A stretch of 64,000 nt of DNA from Rhodamnia argentea (GCF_020921035.1 NC_063151.1:31006934-31070933), one strand, 5' to 3'. Shown: positions 37,927 to 51,580, counted from the first letter of the stretch. Made by a program: numbers and translations. Notes: generated by a model not told the origin, from the letters alone.

Positions 37927-40900
37927 TCAAAGGTTCCGTCTGACCAGTCCTTTGAAGAAGTCGAAACTGCAGCCATGTGAGAAGAAAAGATGTATCACAT
38001 AACATAAGATTGTGAACAGAGGACATAGTTATCAAGAACCATTTACGCGTATTTCCTAGCAAAACAGCTTGCGTTCAGTCCAACGGGCAAGTTATCTCTC
38101 ACAGCAAAGTCAGTCAACATTGTGCTTTGACTAATAACAATGGCCAGTTCAATCACCCAAGCACGATGGCATGATAAACCGGAAAAGGCAAGATCGGTGG
38201 TCTGTGCATATCGCCAGTAAATTCAAAACATAATGAATATGCGTAATATATATAGCATGTGCGCTGCGTAGGAATGAAAACAAGCAAGAAATTACAGGAT
38301 ATTTGGAGTTTTGATGAATCCAATGAAGGCAAAAACACTCGAAGCAGACCATCGCAGAGGAACTGAAACAAAATTTAGCGCACACAACATGATCAAAGAA
38401 CTGAGGCAAGCAAGCAAATAAAAAATGCATTCAGATCCTTTCTGGAGGTGTTTGAACTCAGAGAGTTCTGAAAACCTAGATTACTCAACTTCATAATCTC
38501 AACTTCAATGCACGCCAGAACTACCACACACCATGGAAGTGACTCATCAAAGTTAACAGAAATTTGTTATATCACTCTCTATACAACTGACATGCACAAT
38601 GCACTTCACAAAACCAAAAATAAAAAAGCAGGCCTACAGCTTAAATGAAGTACCTATTGCCATCGGGATGAAGCTCACACATCTGGTTGTCTTCACCAAC
38701 AGCCAAAAGGTACCCTGATGGCGTCAGTCCCTAAATATTTATCAAAGAAAATATCATGTTTGAGTAAGTAGATGTTCACTAATGACACGCGAGTAATACA
38801 CAGCCCTTTAGTAGATATATAGATACATCTTCTGTCAAACACTTAATCCATTTATAGCCAAACCTATACAAGACGCTAGTAAAAATGAACAAGTTCTCCA
38901 CAAACCTACAAACAGAATCCACACTAAAACATAAGTTCCTTTGACATACATTAACGAAATTGTGCACAAATATCTAAAATCTGTGTGCATATTGCCGGGA
39001 TATGTTAAAATACCAAATTCTTCTTCCTCTCATACCTGTATACTAACAACATTTTCCACCACCCGTTCCTCGTTCTTCTCCTGTACGATTACCCTCTGAC
39101 CACTACAGGTCACAAGGAAAGTGCATATAAGATTAAAAGGAAAAACATAGAACAGCATTTACATGAATAGATAAGTGCTGACACAGAAAGCATGAAGGCT
39201 CAACTTCAATAAAATTTGTCTCAGCACATTAATCAACACATGACTACATGTCATAAAACATGGCAATGGATGGTAGAACTCCATGATGGCAAAACAATCT
39301 TGTTTACTTTTCAGTTTACTCTTTCAAAAAATTATAACCCCTTTAGGCACAGTGCCTCTTGCTAGAATCAGTAACACCGTGAAGAACCAACACCAATGCA
39401 TCATGTGCCCCTAGAAATAGGCGTTGTTTTCTTTCAGTTATCTACCCAAACCAATCAGGAAAAAGTATCATTAGTAATGGAAAAAGAGCTTCATATCCAA
39501 TGCAAATTCAAGCAAAAAGAGGGTGTAAAAGAAAGTTTAAATCATTAAATTTATCAGAAAGCAAATTAGAAAGTCCAGGACCACCGAGAAGAACATTTGA
39601 GACAGCGCTGGCAGTTCCGTCTCTGTTAATGTGTTTGGCTAGCAAGTTAAAGCTAAAGCAGTATATTTCAATTTTATAACAAGTCAGGAAAAGCAAAGCT
39701 TAGAAAAACAATTGGGTTCTGTTGTGACAGCAGAAGATACGGAGCGAGTCAGGAGAAAGAGCTATAAATGAATCAAATGATGGTGAAAGGTTTTTCCTGA
39801 CTGAATTATGTTCATAGAGGGTTTGTTTCTGATTTCTTTAGTCCAATATTTCTTTTATTGCTGACTGAGCAGGTGATATATCAGATAAAAAAGCTTGATG
39901 TGGTAACTAAGTTCAAAAAGTACAAGCACTTTGAATGCATCGGCCTGCACATAGAAACCACTCTTCTCAGTTGAAAAAAAAATCAAGTTTTAATCAACAA
40001 ATTTTAGTTGTCATTTGCTTCTTTCTAATCTTAAAGAAATGCTCATTAGAACAGCTCTAAACAGCCCCTTATATCTTGCATGGCTACTGTCAAGACGAAG
40101 TTCAAAATTAGTGAATTGTCGAACCAAGTTCAACAAGAAACAATTTAAGTCGTTTATTATGCTACGACGAACTAGTAGTGGGTGAAGGGAGCCCCAGTGA
40201 ATGCCTAAAAGAATAACGTTTTTGAATAGAAATGGTTTTATATACAATCTGTGTCTTAAGCTTTATAAATAGGTCAGTCATCTTGGTGGAGTTTTTATTT
40301 CCAAAAACACAAAAGCTGTTTAACTGTTGCACCAAATATCAATAGTACCTTGAAAGTTGGAACATTTCACGAAAAGTGTCTGCAAAGACTCGCCTCCATC
40401 CCATGTAAAGAATTCACATGTCAAAAGTCTTTTAGGAAAGACTCTCCCAAACCAAGCCATCCATCACATAAACCCCAAATGGAAACCAAAACAATGATTT
40501 TAAAACAATTAACACCACAACTCCACAATTCTTTAAAACAATCCCCCAGATGTCTTAAAACATGTTTAGACAAGTCTGTTGAATCGTACACCTCTCTTAA
40601 GGAATCTAAGTAGGAAATGAGGCCATCCTACACTGATTGTCATAAACATGCACGGCTCATAGAAATGTTTCGGTTTCTTCACACAACTTTTCATATATGG
40701 TGGAAGACAAGTGCTAGCAGAACAAACAATTGAAATTTGCACATTTGCATTACCTGTGTAACCATGTCTTATAATAAAGCTCCTCTAGAGCTTGAAATCC
40801 TGCACAACATGCACAAGAACTTCAATACTATCCTTTAGACCACAATTATAGTGCACAGAATACTATATGCTGCTCAAAAGGCAATTGTAGTCCAACAAAA

Positions 40901-41051
40901 GCACTGTCCATTTTATGATGTTAAATCAGTAGAAACATATCATTAGAAAGAGGACAATGTACCCAGTAGGATAGCAGTTAGTGCTTCGACAATTTAGTAA
41001 ACAAACGAAGGATGACCAGCTCAAGCATGTACTCTCCGGCACAGATCCAAT

Positions 41052-41093
<42 letters not shown>

Positions 41094-43769
41094 GCACATT
41101 CTTGGAGTAGCAATTTTGTCATAAAAGATGTTTCATTACAATTCACGTCAGTTTAGCATTTACAGAAAATGACATTATGGACAAGTTGGCAAATTAAAAG
41201 CAGCAAATGGAATATATAAAATAGAGACTCCCGCCTGTTTGTTTTCTATTCAAGATGCAAAGATGCAGTAGCAGAGCCTATATCAACACTAAAAAGAAGT
41301 GAAGAAAGCGACTCAATTGAGCATTCTTGGCTAACTTCATTCAGCATATGCACCATAGTTGACCAGAGACTCTTACCCTAGGGAAGGGTTACCTATCAGA
41401 CTGACTACCATGCTAGAAAAGACTGTAGATCATAAGAAAAAGGTAACCTTGCTTAGTAAATGAAAAGGGCTTCACTCATTCCAAAATGCATGTAAATCAG
41501 AAGCCTTTTCACCTTTTCTAGACAAGTAACAAAAAGGTAAGGATAAAAAACTTTACGTAGTACATTATCCACTGATCAAGGTTAGATTTTTATTATTAGT
41601 GCACTCCATGGGAAAGTAAGCAGTTTGTTTCTTACTACCCAAATATCGATCCTAAAGCACGTGAAAGGAAGTCTCGAACATGAATTGCATTAGGAACAAA
41701 GTGTGAGAAAAGTGAAAAGTAAACATCGATGATTGGAATCAAACAAACTTCAAAGAGAAAAGAAATTCACAATGAAGATATTGAGTTACCTTGATATATA
41801 AATAGATTGTACAAATTCTCAAATTTATTGAAAAAAGCTGCAAGGATATCCTCCCGTGTAAATTTGTAAGAAGCAATTGACAATTCTCGCAAGACTGCAT
41901 TCAAGCATACAGTTGGTTTCTCATTATCGACATTCAAGCCAATACCTGCACAAACAGGTGACAAGTCAATGTCCAAGTGCAGATGAGTCATGGAACAGTT
42001 CTTAGTATCACAGAGAATAACTTCAGTAAAACAGCAAAAGTTCTACTTTTCGAAGTAGCACGTAGCTACAAGGCTTTCAATAAAAAGCATATGGGATCAT
42101 ACACTTTGTCCAAAAGATGAGTCTGTTTACCGGCACTAACATTGAACTTCTTTGACTTATAAGTTGATGTGCACAGAATGCCGCCAACTTTAAGGCCATT
42201 TAGGTAAAGATCATTGGGCCATTTTATTCTAACATCAAGGTAGGGAAGTCCCTGAAGCAAAATGAACGTATGTAAATGTATCAACCACTGTAGCTCAATA
42301 GCACATGCGAGCCAAAATGTACACACTACGAAGTATTATATGCAGAGTACAAAATTTGCATAAAACTCGATAAAATTTTCTTCCTTATATCGTGAAGGAC
42401 TTGTGATCTCAGACAGACAAGATCAAAATAAAATATTTGTTAATCATTCTTCTTTGGCTCACTCCTAGATAGTGAAGTAGACAGAAATAAACAAGGAAGA
42501 GGATCTTTCTGTGCTTACATTTTGGTCACATATCTCCTTTATAGCCTCAGTAATAGCCAGTGAAATCACATATTGCAGAAGAGGCACGATTTTCCCATCA
42601 TCCATCTGAATCGTAAAAGAGAATAGGAGGCAACCAATTGGAGATTCCCAAACATTCTTTGACCTTCCTACAAATTTAAACATATAAGATCCAAAGAACC
42701 AATGCTAAAGCTCCATGTATGGAGTTAATGGTTGGACTTCCAACCTCGTCCTTTTGATTGAACGTCAGCAGCACAGACTGCACCAATAGGAAGTTCGCAA
42801 AAGTTGCTGCAAAGAAAACGAACATGGTTGAACTCCTGAAAAACTGGTTCTACAAGAAAATTGTTAACTCGATGCTTACTGCGAAACGACGTCGTGAGTT
42901 GATGGCAAGCGTGGAGACCAAATGAAAAGCCTACCAAACTGATTTGTCAAAAGGGACTTCAGAAACAAATCAATTTGGAAAGAATCTTCACTTGGTGGCC
43001 TTGGAATTTCTGGATGAACGAAGATTCTAACTTCGCCGTTGGCAGGGAGTTTGAGAGTATTACTGCTCTTCAAACTTTTCGCAATTTCTATTTCTGCAGA
43101 CGATTTCCCAGATAGAACTAGAATGCAGGGTGATTGCGAGTCCATTTCTGAGAAGGATAAAATGAATAACCTGTCAACTCCGAGATAGCGGGATCCAACC
43201 AACAAAGACTTGAACTTGAACAGAAGAACGAACCGCAAGCGGGGTAAAGAAACCTCAAGATCATTTAGAAGTCATCACAGAATTCTCGTTTCAGTTTCCT
43301 CATTGACCAAACACACAACTATCAAAACAGTAAGCCATGTTTGGTTCGCAGACGAGAACGAAATCACACAGCTGGACCTCCTTCCCGTAGCATCTCAATT
43401 AAGTCGTTCGGTTCCTCGCGACATTTCACCGAACAGGTGAAGTGCAAACCCGTGTTTGCTCAAGTAGAACACAACAGACCTCGGCCTAACTCAGACTTAG
43501 CCGCAAAAATCGAAGCAAGCAGAGACGATCTCTCGTCACAATCTGCAGATGCATGAAGGCTGCAGGAAATGCAATCACACTCCAACACACCAACAACTAC
43601 GATTGCGACGATCACCGAAGGAGACAGAACAGACAATTCAAATGAAACTCGCACCTTCCGCGGCCGTCGATAGAGCGAGAGAGAGAATCGGCTTCTTCTG
43701 AGGCCGGAGATGGATGAAGACGCGCGAACTATGCTGAGAGAAATTGCGGAGAGAGTTGGAGGAGAGCAT
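37927..43769 (-). CDS. HCS1: Biotin-protein ligase (holocarboxylase synthetase), organellar and cytosolic forms
   Basis: Ten coding exons, highest coordinate first: 43655-43769, 42880-43147, 42745-42806, 42519-42667, 42131-42251, 41790-41945, 40754-40799, 39036-39102, 38654-38730, 37927-37966. The long form has 366 residues, close to Arabidopsis HCS1 (367 as I recall); starting at ATG 43145 gives 327. The enzyme activates biotin with ATP and attaches it to acetyl-CoA and methylcrotonoyl-CoA carboxylases. Visible motifs are GRGRSKNVWESP (the adenylate-binding loop) and KWPNDLYLNG with GGILCTS (biotin site), then the C-terminal SH3-like domain. The first exon encodes 38 residues rich in Ser, Arg and hydrophobics without acidic residues until its end, as in plastid or mitochondrial transit peptides. 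It splices GAAG|gtgcga to cttctcag|AAATGG, in frame with the second ATG. The first intron is inside this N-terminal region, as in Arabidopsis. Confidence 0.93.
41055..41091. repeat. (TC)n microsatellite in an HCS1 intron
   Basis: About 18 TC units inside the intron between exons 40754-40799 and 41790-41945, away from splice sites. Confidence 0.95.
43148..43654 (-). promoter_or_regulatory. HCS1 first intron that decides which start codon is used
   Basis: If this 507-nt intron is removed, translation from ATG 43769 runs into the enzyme and yields a transit-peptide form. If it is kept, the same ATG opens a 43-codon reading frame that ends at TGA just past the donor (about 43638), leaving ATG 43145 for a cytosolic form. 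Regulated splicing of the equivalent intron is known for Arabidopsis HCS1; that it happens here is inference. Confidence 0.6.
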
Positions 43770-43973
43770 CAAAAACTGCGTCGGCGCGACGAGTTTCGGT
43801 TTAGCTCTCTGAAGGTGGAAGTAGTTGGCGGGACGGAGAGAACGATGTGTGCGAGCAAATGGTCTCGTTTGTTGGTTAGTTAAGCCTAAGATTATAAAAT
43901 AGATGGACGAAATTTTATGGGAATCTTATCTTTTCATAAAATTGATTAGTTTTCCTTCCCTGGGACGCTCAAA
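43770..43973 (-). promoter_or_regulatory. HCS1 promoter and leader
   Basis: On the gene strand a TATA-like TATTTTATAATC (about 43890-43901) lies about 125 bp upstream of the first ATG, a plausible distance for a leader of about 95 nt. Upstream of it a MITE begins at 43974, so the proximal promoter is short. Confidence 0.4.
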
Positions 43974-44220
43974 GGAAAAAACACCATAAAAAAAAAAATC
44001 CTAAACTATGTTTATCAATATTTGTATTACGCATTTATTCTCCGTCAAGATTCAATTAGAACATAACGACATCATTTTTGTTTTACTTATTGCCTTGTGT
44101 CGGCTATGAAAGTAGATTTTTAACGATGCTCATTTATTGTGTTTACATAGACATAAGTTTGTAACTTTTGTGCAAAAAAAAAAAAAAATTAAGATAAATG
44201 TGTCACAATGGACTTCTCAA
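43974..44220. mobile_element. TIR element fragment, same family as 51581-52263
   Basis: The left end GGAAAAAACACCATAAAAA is followed by aatcctaaactatg, matching the element at 51581. Near 44190-44213 the mirrored motif aaatgtgtcacaatgg appears, but the right terminus is lost. It separates the HCS1 promoter from the MPS1 3' end. Confidence 0.55.
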
Positions 44221-44691
44221 ACTTTATCATAAATATATGCCAAATCTCTCAAATCTATGTGACACAATTTCTGCACAATGACAAAAACCAGTGGAACAGA
44301 ACTCGTTGTTACTGAGGTTGCGCATAAGTTGCCGTTCAACTCCAACTCTTAGAGACTTAGACCATGGAAGCATATTTGCTGAACTAATGTAATTGAGATT
44401 GGTCAAACCTGAAACAGAGATAAGTAACCCTCTGACTCGCATGAACATTTGCTCACCTTTCAAGAGCAAGAAAACTATCCGACAATCCCAATTTGAAACC
44501 GTGAAACGAACAGCTTTTACACCCCCAAAGCCGGAACCATCATTGCCACAAAGAACAATATCATAATTTACAAACTGATTGGACAAAAAGATTTGGTGGG
44601 GAATTGCATTCTCATCACACTAAACAGAACTTGCAGCCCACAACTTTGGAACAGGACGAGTTACAGCTTTGCCGCTACGCTACAGCTGCAT
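44221..44691 (-). other. 3' flank of MPS1 gene
   Basis: Downstream of the MPS1 stop codon; likely 3' UTR in the higher-numbered part. The minus-strand ORF at 44227-44586 has no recognisable domain. Confidence 0.5.
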
Positions 44692-47600
44692 CTATCTTTC
44701 TGATATTGCTAAATGTTCCTGTAGCCGAGAACATATTTTTGACATTCGGGAGAGTAACATACATTGCTGGCTCCGAGATTTTAATGACTGAGAATCCAAG
44801 AGTACTATAGGGTCCTCAAGTAGCTGCCTTAGCTGAGAGCATAAAGCTGATGCATCCTTGTCATCTGTACAAGTTCCAGCAATAAGTTCAAGCAGTTTGT
44901 AGCTGTGGTTTTGATGAGGACATATCTGGGATGGTACTGGAGGAACAAGAAAGGGATGTTTGAGCAGCTGTGGAATCCTCCACCGCTCATTCCGGTCCCA
45001 AGCAAGACATTTCTTCATAAGGTCGAGAAGCCATGGATTGTTAACCGGCCCAAACGCAATTTCATGATTTGGATCAGTTATAACTTTGAACTTGGACCAG
45101 AATGTCTTGTACTCTGAGAAAGGGGTTCTCCCATACACCATTTGATACAGGATACAGCCAAGGGACCATATATCTGAAGGTCGACCGCATTTGATGACAT
45201 TTCCATTTGCATCATTTTCATTGCACATAAATGCCTCAGGAGACATATAGCTCAGTGTTCCTACCTACAGTAACGAAATACATGTGATTTAATGTAGCTC
45301 ATAGTTGGACTGAAATGAAAGAACAGTCAACTTAATAACCTGAGAGTCTCGTTGGATATTGGTTGTGTCACTCATTATCGCTTTTGCAATACCAAAATCA
45401 ATTAGCTTTAATGAACCTTTCACAAGAAGGAAATTAGCTGGCTTCAAGTCAGAATGCACAATCCGCTCCTCATGAATAGTATTGACAGCCTGCAGGATTT
45501 GCTAAACCAAATATCCAAAGAAACAACATCAGTTTTTCTTCAAGCCAATTGGCAGAATCAACAGCACCAGCAAGGAAGTAAAAAGAAAGAAAAGTAAGTT
45601 CCGCAAGAACCATTGATAATCCCTCTATTACTGAAGATTCATTCATCATCGAGCAAGAAGTGGGATTACAAGATGAATGTAAGTGACACGAATGTAATAA
45701 ACAACATAAGCTAAAGCCTTCAAGTTAACCAAGAACACGTAGAATTTCTAGAAGGAACGTTAATTTCCACCATAAAGGTAATATCAGAAAAGAAGATCCA
45801 GTAGTAGCTGCAAATCGTGAGGTAGCATATCAGAGGACTGTCAGAAATGGGATTAGTCTGGCGTTCTAAGAGTTCCACACACCCAGCAACATAGATGTAA
45901 GTCAGTGTATCAGATGAAGAGGTACTTCTATGTGATTATAATGAGGTAATAATAATAGGCAGTTTGTTTCAAAGTTTATTTAGTAAAAGGAAAACCTAAA
46001 GAATGATAATCATTCCGAAGTAATTTAAGTACCTGCCAATAGAAACGAAGCCAGTTCTCATCTATTGTTTGTTCTGAGTTATCCAAATCCTTCCACTTTT
46101 GGGACAGCATGTGAGCCAAATCAATCTCACCATATTCAAGTACCATGTATATGTATCCATCATCCTTGACTCTCCCATCTTTATTGTTCATGGAGCCGCT
46201 CATGACTTCATGAAGCAAGGTCTTATCTGTTACCTAATTATAAGCAACGGAATCAGCCGTGTCTAAATTAATAGACAAGACAAAATATGAAAGCACAGTA
46301 ACAGAATTAGGCAGGAAAAATGAGATCTATTGGAACATTGTCGGAAACGGCATCCAACACACATTCAAAATTATAAAGTTTCTTTTAGAAGCTAAAAACA
46401 CCTACTCCTTTTGTTTCCAGAACCTAGTTGCAAAGAAGTATGAAGAACTTTGGGGCAAAGAATATGAGATGCAAAGTGCTTATATATTACCTAGGAAATG
46501 TCACAACACAACAGCAGATAATGAGATTGTTACTTTGAACTGGACCAGCATACACCATTTACAGTGCCAATCCCTATTATTGAATAGATTATATTATGCC
46601 AAGAAATAATGGGCTGATATATGGTTCGCTCAATACCCTATTTGCTGTGATAAGGATAGTTTTCAAGCTATGTGAATGCATTAAATGAGATGACATACTC
46701 GTCAACTTTCCACCTCCATAGGAAAATTCAAAGCTACAACCAAGACTAAGAGGAGATGGGTGGGGGGGCAAGAGGATAAAGGAAACAAATTTGTTTCCTC
46801 AAAGCGGGCTATAACACTTCACAGAACTTAGCACTTCCAACATTATATTCCCAATACTATCTTCCTATGATCCTATGGGGCCTAAAAGCAGCGGCCTCAA
46901 CACATGGAATACCTAAGTTTGGCATTCTGATGACCACAGCATATGAAAATTTATTATTCTCAACTGTTCTAAGCAATTGAGATATGGAAGGGACAAAGGA
47001 ATCATGCTAGAACTGAGCGAAAAAGAGGACGTCGAAGTGAAATTACCTCAAAATCTATCAGCTGTATAATGTTGTTCTTTCCTTTCAATTTGTTTAGATA
47101 CTCAATTTCCTGACAAAATCCGTAGGCAGTAGCGTAATCTCTACCTTTAAGCTTAATTTTTTTGAGTGCATAGATTGTACAATCTGAGGAAATGACCTTA
47201 TGGACCTCACTGCTTCCTCCACTACCTATTTTGCCCAGCCTCTGATATAGCTTGCCATTAACTTTGACGAAGAGGTCAGGATCATAGTTCTTTTTACGAG
47301 GGACAGATGCACCTCTTCCACTTATTGCCTTCTCTCGTTTTCCTGGTTGCAAAGACTCTTGTTTTGCATCCAGAGATGAATCTTTGGACACAGGCACCCC
47401 ATATTGCATATTACTGACAGCACTAGCAGATCCCTTTGCTTGGATTAACTTATCCTCAGCAGAGGAATCATGTCGAAAGCCGCTGTCCTTCTCAACCTCA
47501 ACCAGTTCCACTTTGGATAAATCATGTTTGTTGTCCTCTGTAGGGACATCCATGCAGGAGCTAGAAGCTTGAGCTGTAATAGGTGCTTGGTCACCTACTA

Positions 47601-49716
47601 TGCCACTAGTATTTCCAAAAGAACGATATCTATTCTTCTGAGGTTCGGATTCGGGATTGAAATTGGCATCTCCAGGAGCTTCTACTGCCAATTGAGATAT
47701 CTCCTCCAGATTACGACAAGCGGTGTAGGTTGTCGAACTCAGCATGGGTGCAGAGGTTGAATTTACTGAAGTTGTGGTGGCACAAGATGGACCAACAACT
47801 GAAGATAAAGTCGTTGGCTGACTTAGAAAATTTCTGAAATGGTGCAGCTGATCCTGAACAACTGCTGTTCTCTTTGCTAGTGGTGGAGGAATTCCAACAT
47901 CAGATCTTATATTGCTACCAGAGTCTGTGATTTGGGGATTCTGATGCTTCAGCTCCTGATTTATAGCTGTTGAAGCATCCAATTGATTGCTTGCATTCCA
48001 CTCCATTTCTGTCAATGCAAGGGGACTGATATGACATGATGAATTCCCCAATTCAGTGGCCACTCGAGTGTCGGCCCCTGCATATTGAAAGGAATTGCTG
48101 TATCTATTGCCAAAGATATTGACAAATGCCAGGAAAATCTCAAACTGATGTTTCACAGTAAAAAGTTAAATTTGCCATGTACAAACTCTTTATAAAATGT
48201 GTACTGCAAGACAGTTTATGGAAAATCTCTGGATAAATCTAATGAACATGTTACCTTGGGAAGCAACATTTTCTCCTGTTGAAAACTGGACTTTCTTTGA
48301 ATGGTCTACTTGAGGTTCTACATGGGTCAAAGGCATAGGATCCTTCTCCTTATAATCGATGATAGATGTTGGCTGACGTATTCGTTCATCAAATGGGTTG
48401 AAACTATCATCAAAAGACTTGGTAATGGTGCCTGAGAAGGAAGGGGGTGTGATTGTCGCGTCATCTTGGGTTTCTTTCATGACAGAGTCTATGTTTTTTG
48501 TCTGCGGAACAGATTCTCTTAATGTGTGAACTTTACCAAATGAAACTGCTTCTTGTGACCTCTTGGGATCTACTGTAGGAACAACTGCTTGGCCCAAATT
48601 ACGTGAAGCTTCTCGTAAAGGAGCCAGTGTACGCCGGGGCCTTAAATCATTCGACCGCATCACTCCTACGAGTTTCAAAGAATATGAGATGAAGACAAGA
48701 ATATGTTCCAACCTAACCATATAGAAGAAAGATGAAATCTTTGCAACATGGAAGAAGAAGTAATATTTTTTAAAAACAAAATTGCTGACACTTCACAATC
48801 AATCAAAACATGGAATATATTATATTTCAAGAGAAAGTCTGAGTTAAGGTATATAAAGATTAGATGGGAAGCTGCTTGATTGTGAGGGAAAAGATCACTC
48901 TATTAGTGATCTCAACCAAATATCTAGATACTAAGGATGTCACATTTTTCATCTTCTTAACAAGTTATCTTGAAAAATTAAGTTCCTGAAATATAGAATT
49001 CAGATTACAGTACGAAAGAATACGTAGGTGGACATGGTCAACGAGCATCCTCGACCAAATTGCCAAATTTTCAGTGCTTTGCTTTAGAAAAGGCACCCGG
49101 CAGAACACTTTCTAAAGGGGTGCCATAATTAATGTAAATCAGCTAATTCTTGGAATTTGGGATGCAATACCCTGCAGATTGGTGACTGGGAAGGATGAGT
49201 CATCAGAGTTGGAGGATCAATTTAAGGCTCGATACACCCAAAAAGTCAGGAAGATACAACATAAAGCAATAAATCTGACAACATACTAAAATCTAAACTT
49301 AAAAATGGAGCGCACTTGATTTGCGACCGAGTCCCCAAGAGAATTATCTACGTACCCCGAGCTCTCAGCCTAACTACAATTAGAAATTGACTGCACAACA
49401 CTCGCCAGTTCAGGAACTCCACCAGAAAGACCTAACTTCCTCCACTTCCATCAATGACAACACCAAACTTACCAAGCACGAAACCCTAATCGACTCAAGC
49501 TCGACCCATCAGAAACGATTGTGCCAAAGAGACGGGCATCCAGAAGAAAAACGAGAGAAAACAGTTACCGAGTGGGCGGTGGCGCTTGAAGGCGGCCTGA
49601 ACATGCCGTAGCAATCCCGGCGGGGAAGAACTAGACAAGGAAGAAGACGAGGACGTCGCGCCGGTGCTTCGGATCGGGTTGCTCGGCCGGACCGGAAGGT
49701 TAGCCTCCCCGTCCAT
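44692..49716 (-). CDS. MPS1: MPS1/TTK-type spindle checkpoint protein kinase
   Basis: Six exons, highest coordinate first: 49569-49716, 48255-48665, 47047-48077, 46033-46233, 45340-45501, 44692-45264. They join in frame to 841 residues, somewhat longer than Arabidopsis MPS1 (777 as I recall). The family is a dual-specificity kinase acting at kinetochores in the spindle assembly checkpoint and, in plants, in meiotic chromosome segregation. Residues 1-450 look disordered (Ser, Thr, Gln-rich), which is usual. The kinase domain runs from about 455: GSGGSSEV (471-478), the lysine in YALKKIKL (492), catalytic [10 protein letters not shown] (D615), IDFGIAK (D632), [12 protein letters not shown] with the TTK-like activation segment, then [13 protein letters not shown]. 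All key residues are present, so it should be active. The start is the ATG at 49716 in a GC-rich first exon. Downstream of the kinase domain a short tail of about 85 residues ends at 44692. Confidence 0.95.
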
Positions 49717-50142
49717 GGCGGAGACTCAACGGCATTGCTTTTCCCCCTAAAACGGAAGGGCGATGCGGCAACGGACAGCGAGCGCAAGGAACAACTGGGT
49801 CGAGTGGCTGGGACTCGAACCAGACTCAGTGGGCATCAGGAATCGATCCGGAGCTCCATGAGGGGGAGACGAAGCGAGTCAGCGAGCCGAGGAGATTTTT
49901 TGAATTGAGGCCATTTTGGCGCTCCATTAATGGAGGATTTTCTTTTCCCTGCTTCAGGTGGCTGACCAAAATATTAGGGCCTTCGATCCAGTAACTGGGA
50001 CAAGTTCTTCTTGTCTTCTGGGCCGCGCATTCGTTATGGGCCTCGATCCATGTCACGGAATCGAAACTGCATCATGCAAATTAAGGTGATGAACACCAGA
50101 AAAGATTATTCGAATCACTGACAAAATCTAATCAATCTCAAG
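49717..50142 (-). other. MPS1 upstream region
   Basis: Presumed leader and promoter of MPS1. No TATA box stands out. A TGGCTGGGACTCGAACCAG stretch at 49809-49827 looks like a tRNA T-arm but no full cloverleaf can be folded around it. Confidence 0.45.
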
Positions 50143-50708
50143 GTGAGTTTGTTTGGGGGAGAACTTGCTAAAGGAAAATACTTTGAAGGGTGGTTAATTT
50201 TCCTTCGTTTGGTGATATTTGACAGAAATCGTTTTCCGGTGTTTGGATCCCATCCGGAAAATAAATTCAATCTCATAACTTTATCTTAAATCCCAAAAAA
50301 TTTTAAAACTCTAAACTCATTTGTCTTTCTTTTTTTTTTTTTTTTTTTTTTTTCCTTCTTGCTCCTCCTGTCGCCAAGCCTCAACAACGCCGGCGATTAG
50401 CCACCCTAGAGATCTATGAGGTTCGACCTCTTGTGGCCGATCGCTAGCCATCTCCGTGGCTCGGCCAACAGTGGAGCGAAAAGGAACAAAATCTAAAAAT
50501 AAATAGAAATAAAAAGAATAAAACATTAAGAAATTTGAGATGAGCAATTCCGAAAAGTGTTTTCAATATTTTAGATTTATGAATTCACTTTCCTAATTTG
50601 ACACATGAATTTCACATTGGCTAGAAAGTGTTTTTTGTTGACTAAATGACTTTCAGTAAATTAAACGTATGAAAGTCAGAAAAACACTTTCAATCAAACA
50701 AGCGCACC
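50143..50708. mobile_element. TIR element with ggtg(a/c)gtttgttt ends
   Basis: The left end AAGGTGAGTTTGTTTGGG and the reverse complement of the right end (CTTGGTGCGCTTGTTTGATT) match. Inside: motifs of the cggtgtttgga type, a T-run (about 50327-50353), a GC-rich core (50360-50480) and an A-rich tract, the same order as the Mutator-like MITEs although the ends are unrelated. Superfamily not resolved. Further similar end sequence starts again at about 50713. Confidence 0.6.
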
Positions 50709-51580
50709 AAGCTCAGTTTGTTTCGCAGAAAAAAAACGATTTGAAAAATATTTTCCTGAAAATGATTACTTGTATCACTTATAAATGTATTTTCATTGTC
50801 CATGAAAATGTTTAAACATAAATTAAGTTTGTGTACTATGCAAGAGACGGTGAAAAAATTTTGATGAACAAGAGGAGGTTTGTCTATTTGGAGATTTGTG
50901 CATGTCAAGTTAGAGTTTTACAAAAGATTTAAGTTAATTTAATTTGGATTTGATCCGTTGCAATATCCGTGGACCCAAGACTTCGATCGTGTATAGAGGT
51001 GACGGATGAGAGTTTTGGTTGTATGTTATGTGAATATGGTGAAATTGACATGGCTCACGTGTTGTCCCATGAAGCAGAAGGAAGTGGATAGCTCAGACAA
51101 AATTGAAGATGAAAATTCACTTCGCTTATACAGTCGTAAATCTATTATACGGATACAGTCCTAAACCTTTATGCTAAACTCCAACATAGACATTCCGACC
51201 AATTATCTCTAAAATTTTTTGATGTGGCGTTCGATCAACGCCGACCGTTTAACGTGACACTTTGACCTAAACAACTTATGGGTTGCCACGTCAACAATTT
51301 CAGGCGGCAAGTGGTCCAAAGGACTATATTTGAATTTCGCACAAAGAGTTAAGACTATATTGACAAAATTAAAAAATTTGTAACTAAATTAGCATCCTAC
51401 AATAAATTTAGGCTTGAATTGCTACTTTTCCTCGATTATATCTAAACCGAGACCATATTGGACTCTTGACTTTACATGTATTTGGTTAAATATCTATCCT
51501 TGTGTTCTCTACCCTTTTTTTTTACCAAACTCTACCCATTTCATTATATGAAAAAAGCTCGGACCAAAAAAATTTTTTAT
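50709..51580. mobile_element. Repeat-derived intergenic DNA, including a MITE relative at about 51118-51434
   Basis: At 51118-51434 a left arm (cagtcctaaacctt), a central acgccgaccgtttaacgtg module and a right arm (aaatttaggcttgaattg) follow the plan of the foldback MITE family but lack the core. Termini are unclear. No gene seen in the rest. Confidence 0.4.

Noticed and set aside
43148..43238. HCS1 frame extended directly upstream of ATG 43145 to 43238
   Set aside because: It begins with TTG and crosses a strong 3' splice site (cttctcag); the in-frame upstream exon at 43655-43769 is the better N-terminus.
49801..49835. Possible tRNA on the minus strand (ctggttcgagtcccag T-arm)
   Set aside because: The T-arm is good, but no matching acceptor stem or D-arm exists about 50-60 bases upstream; chance similarity is likely.
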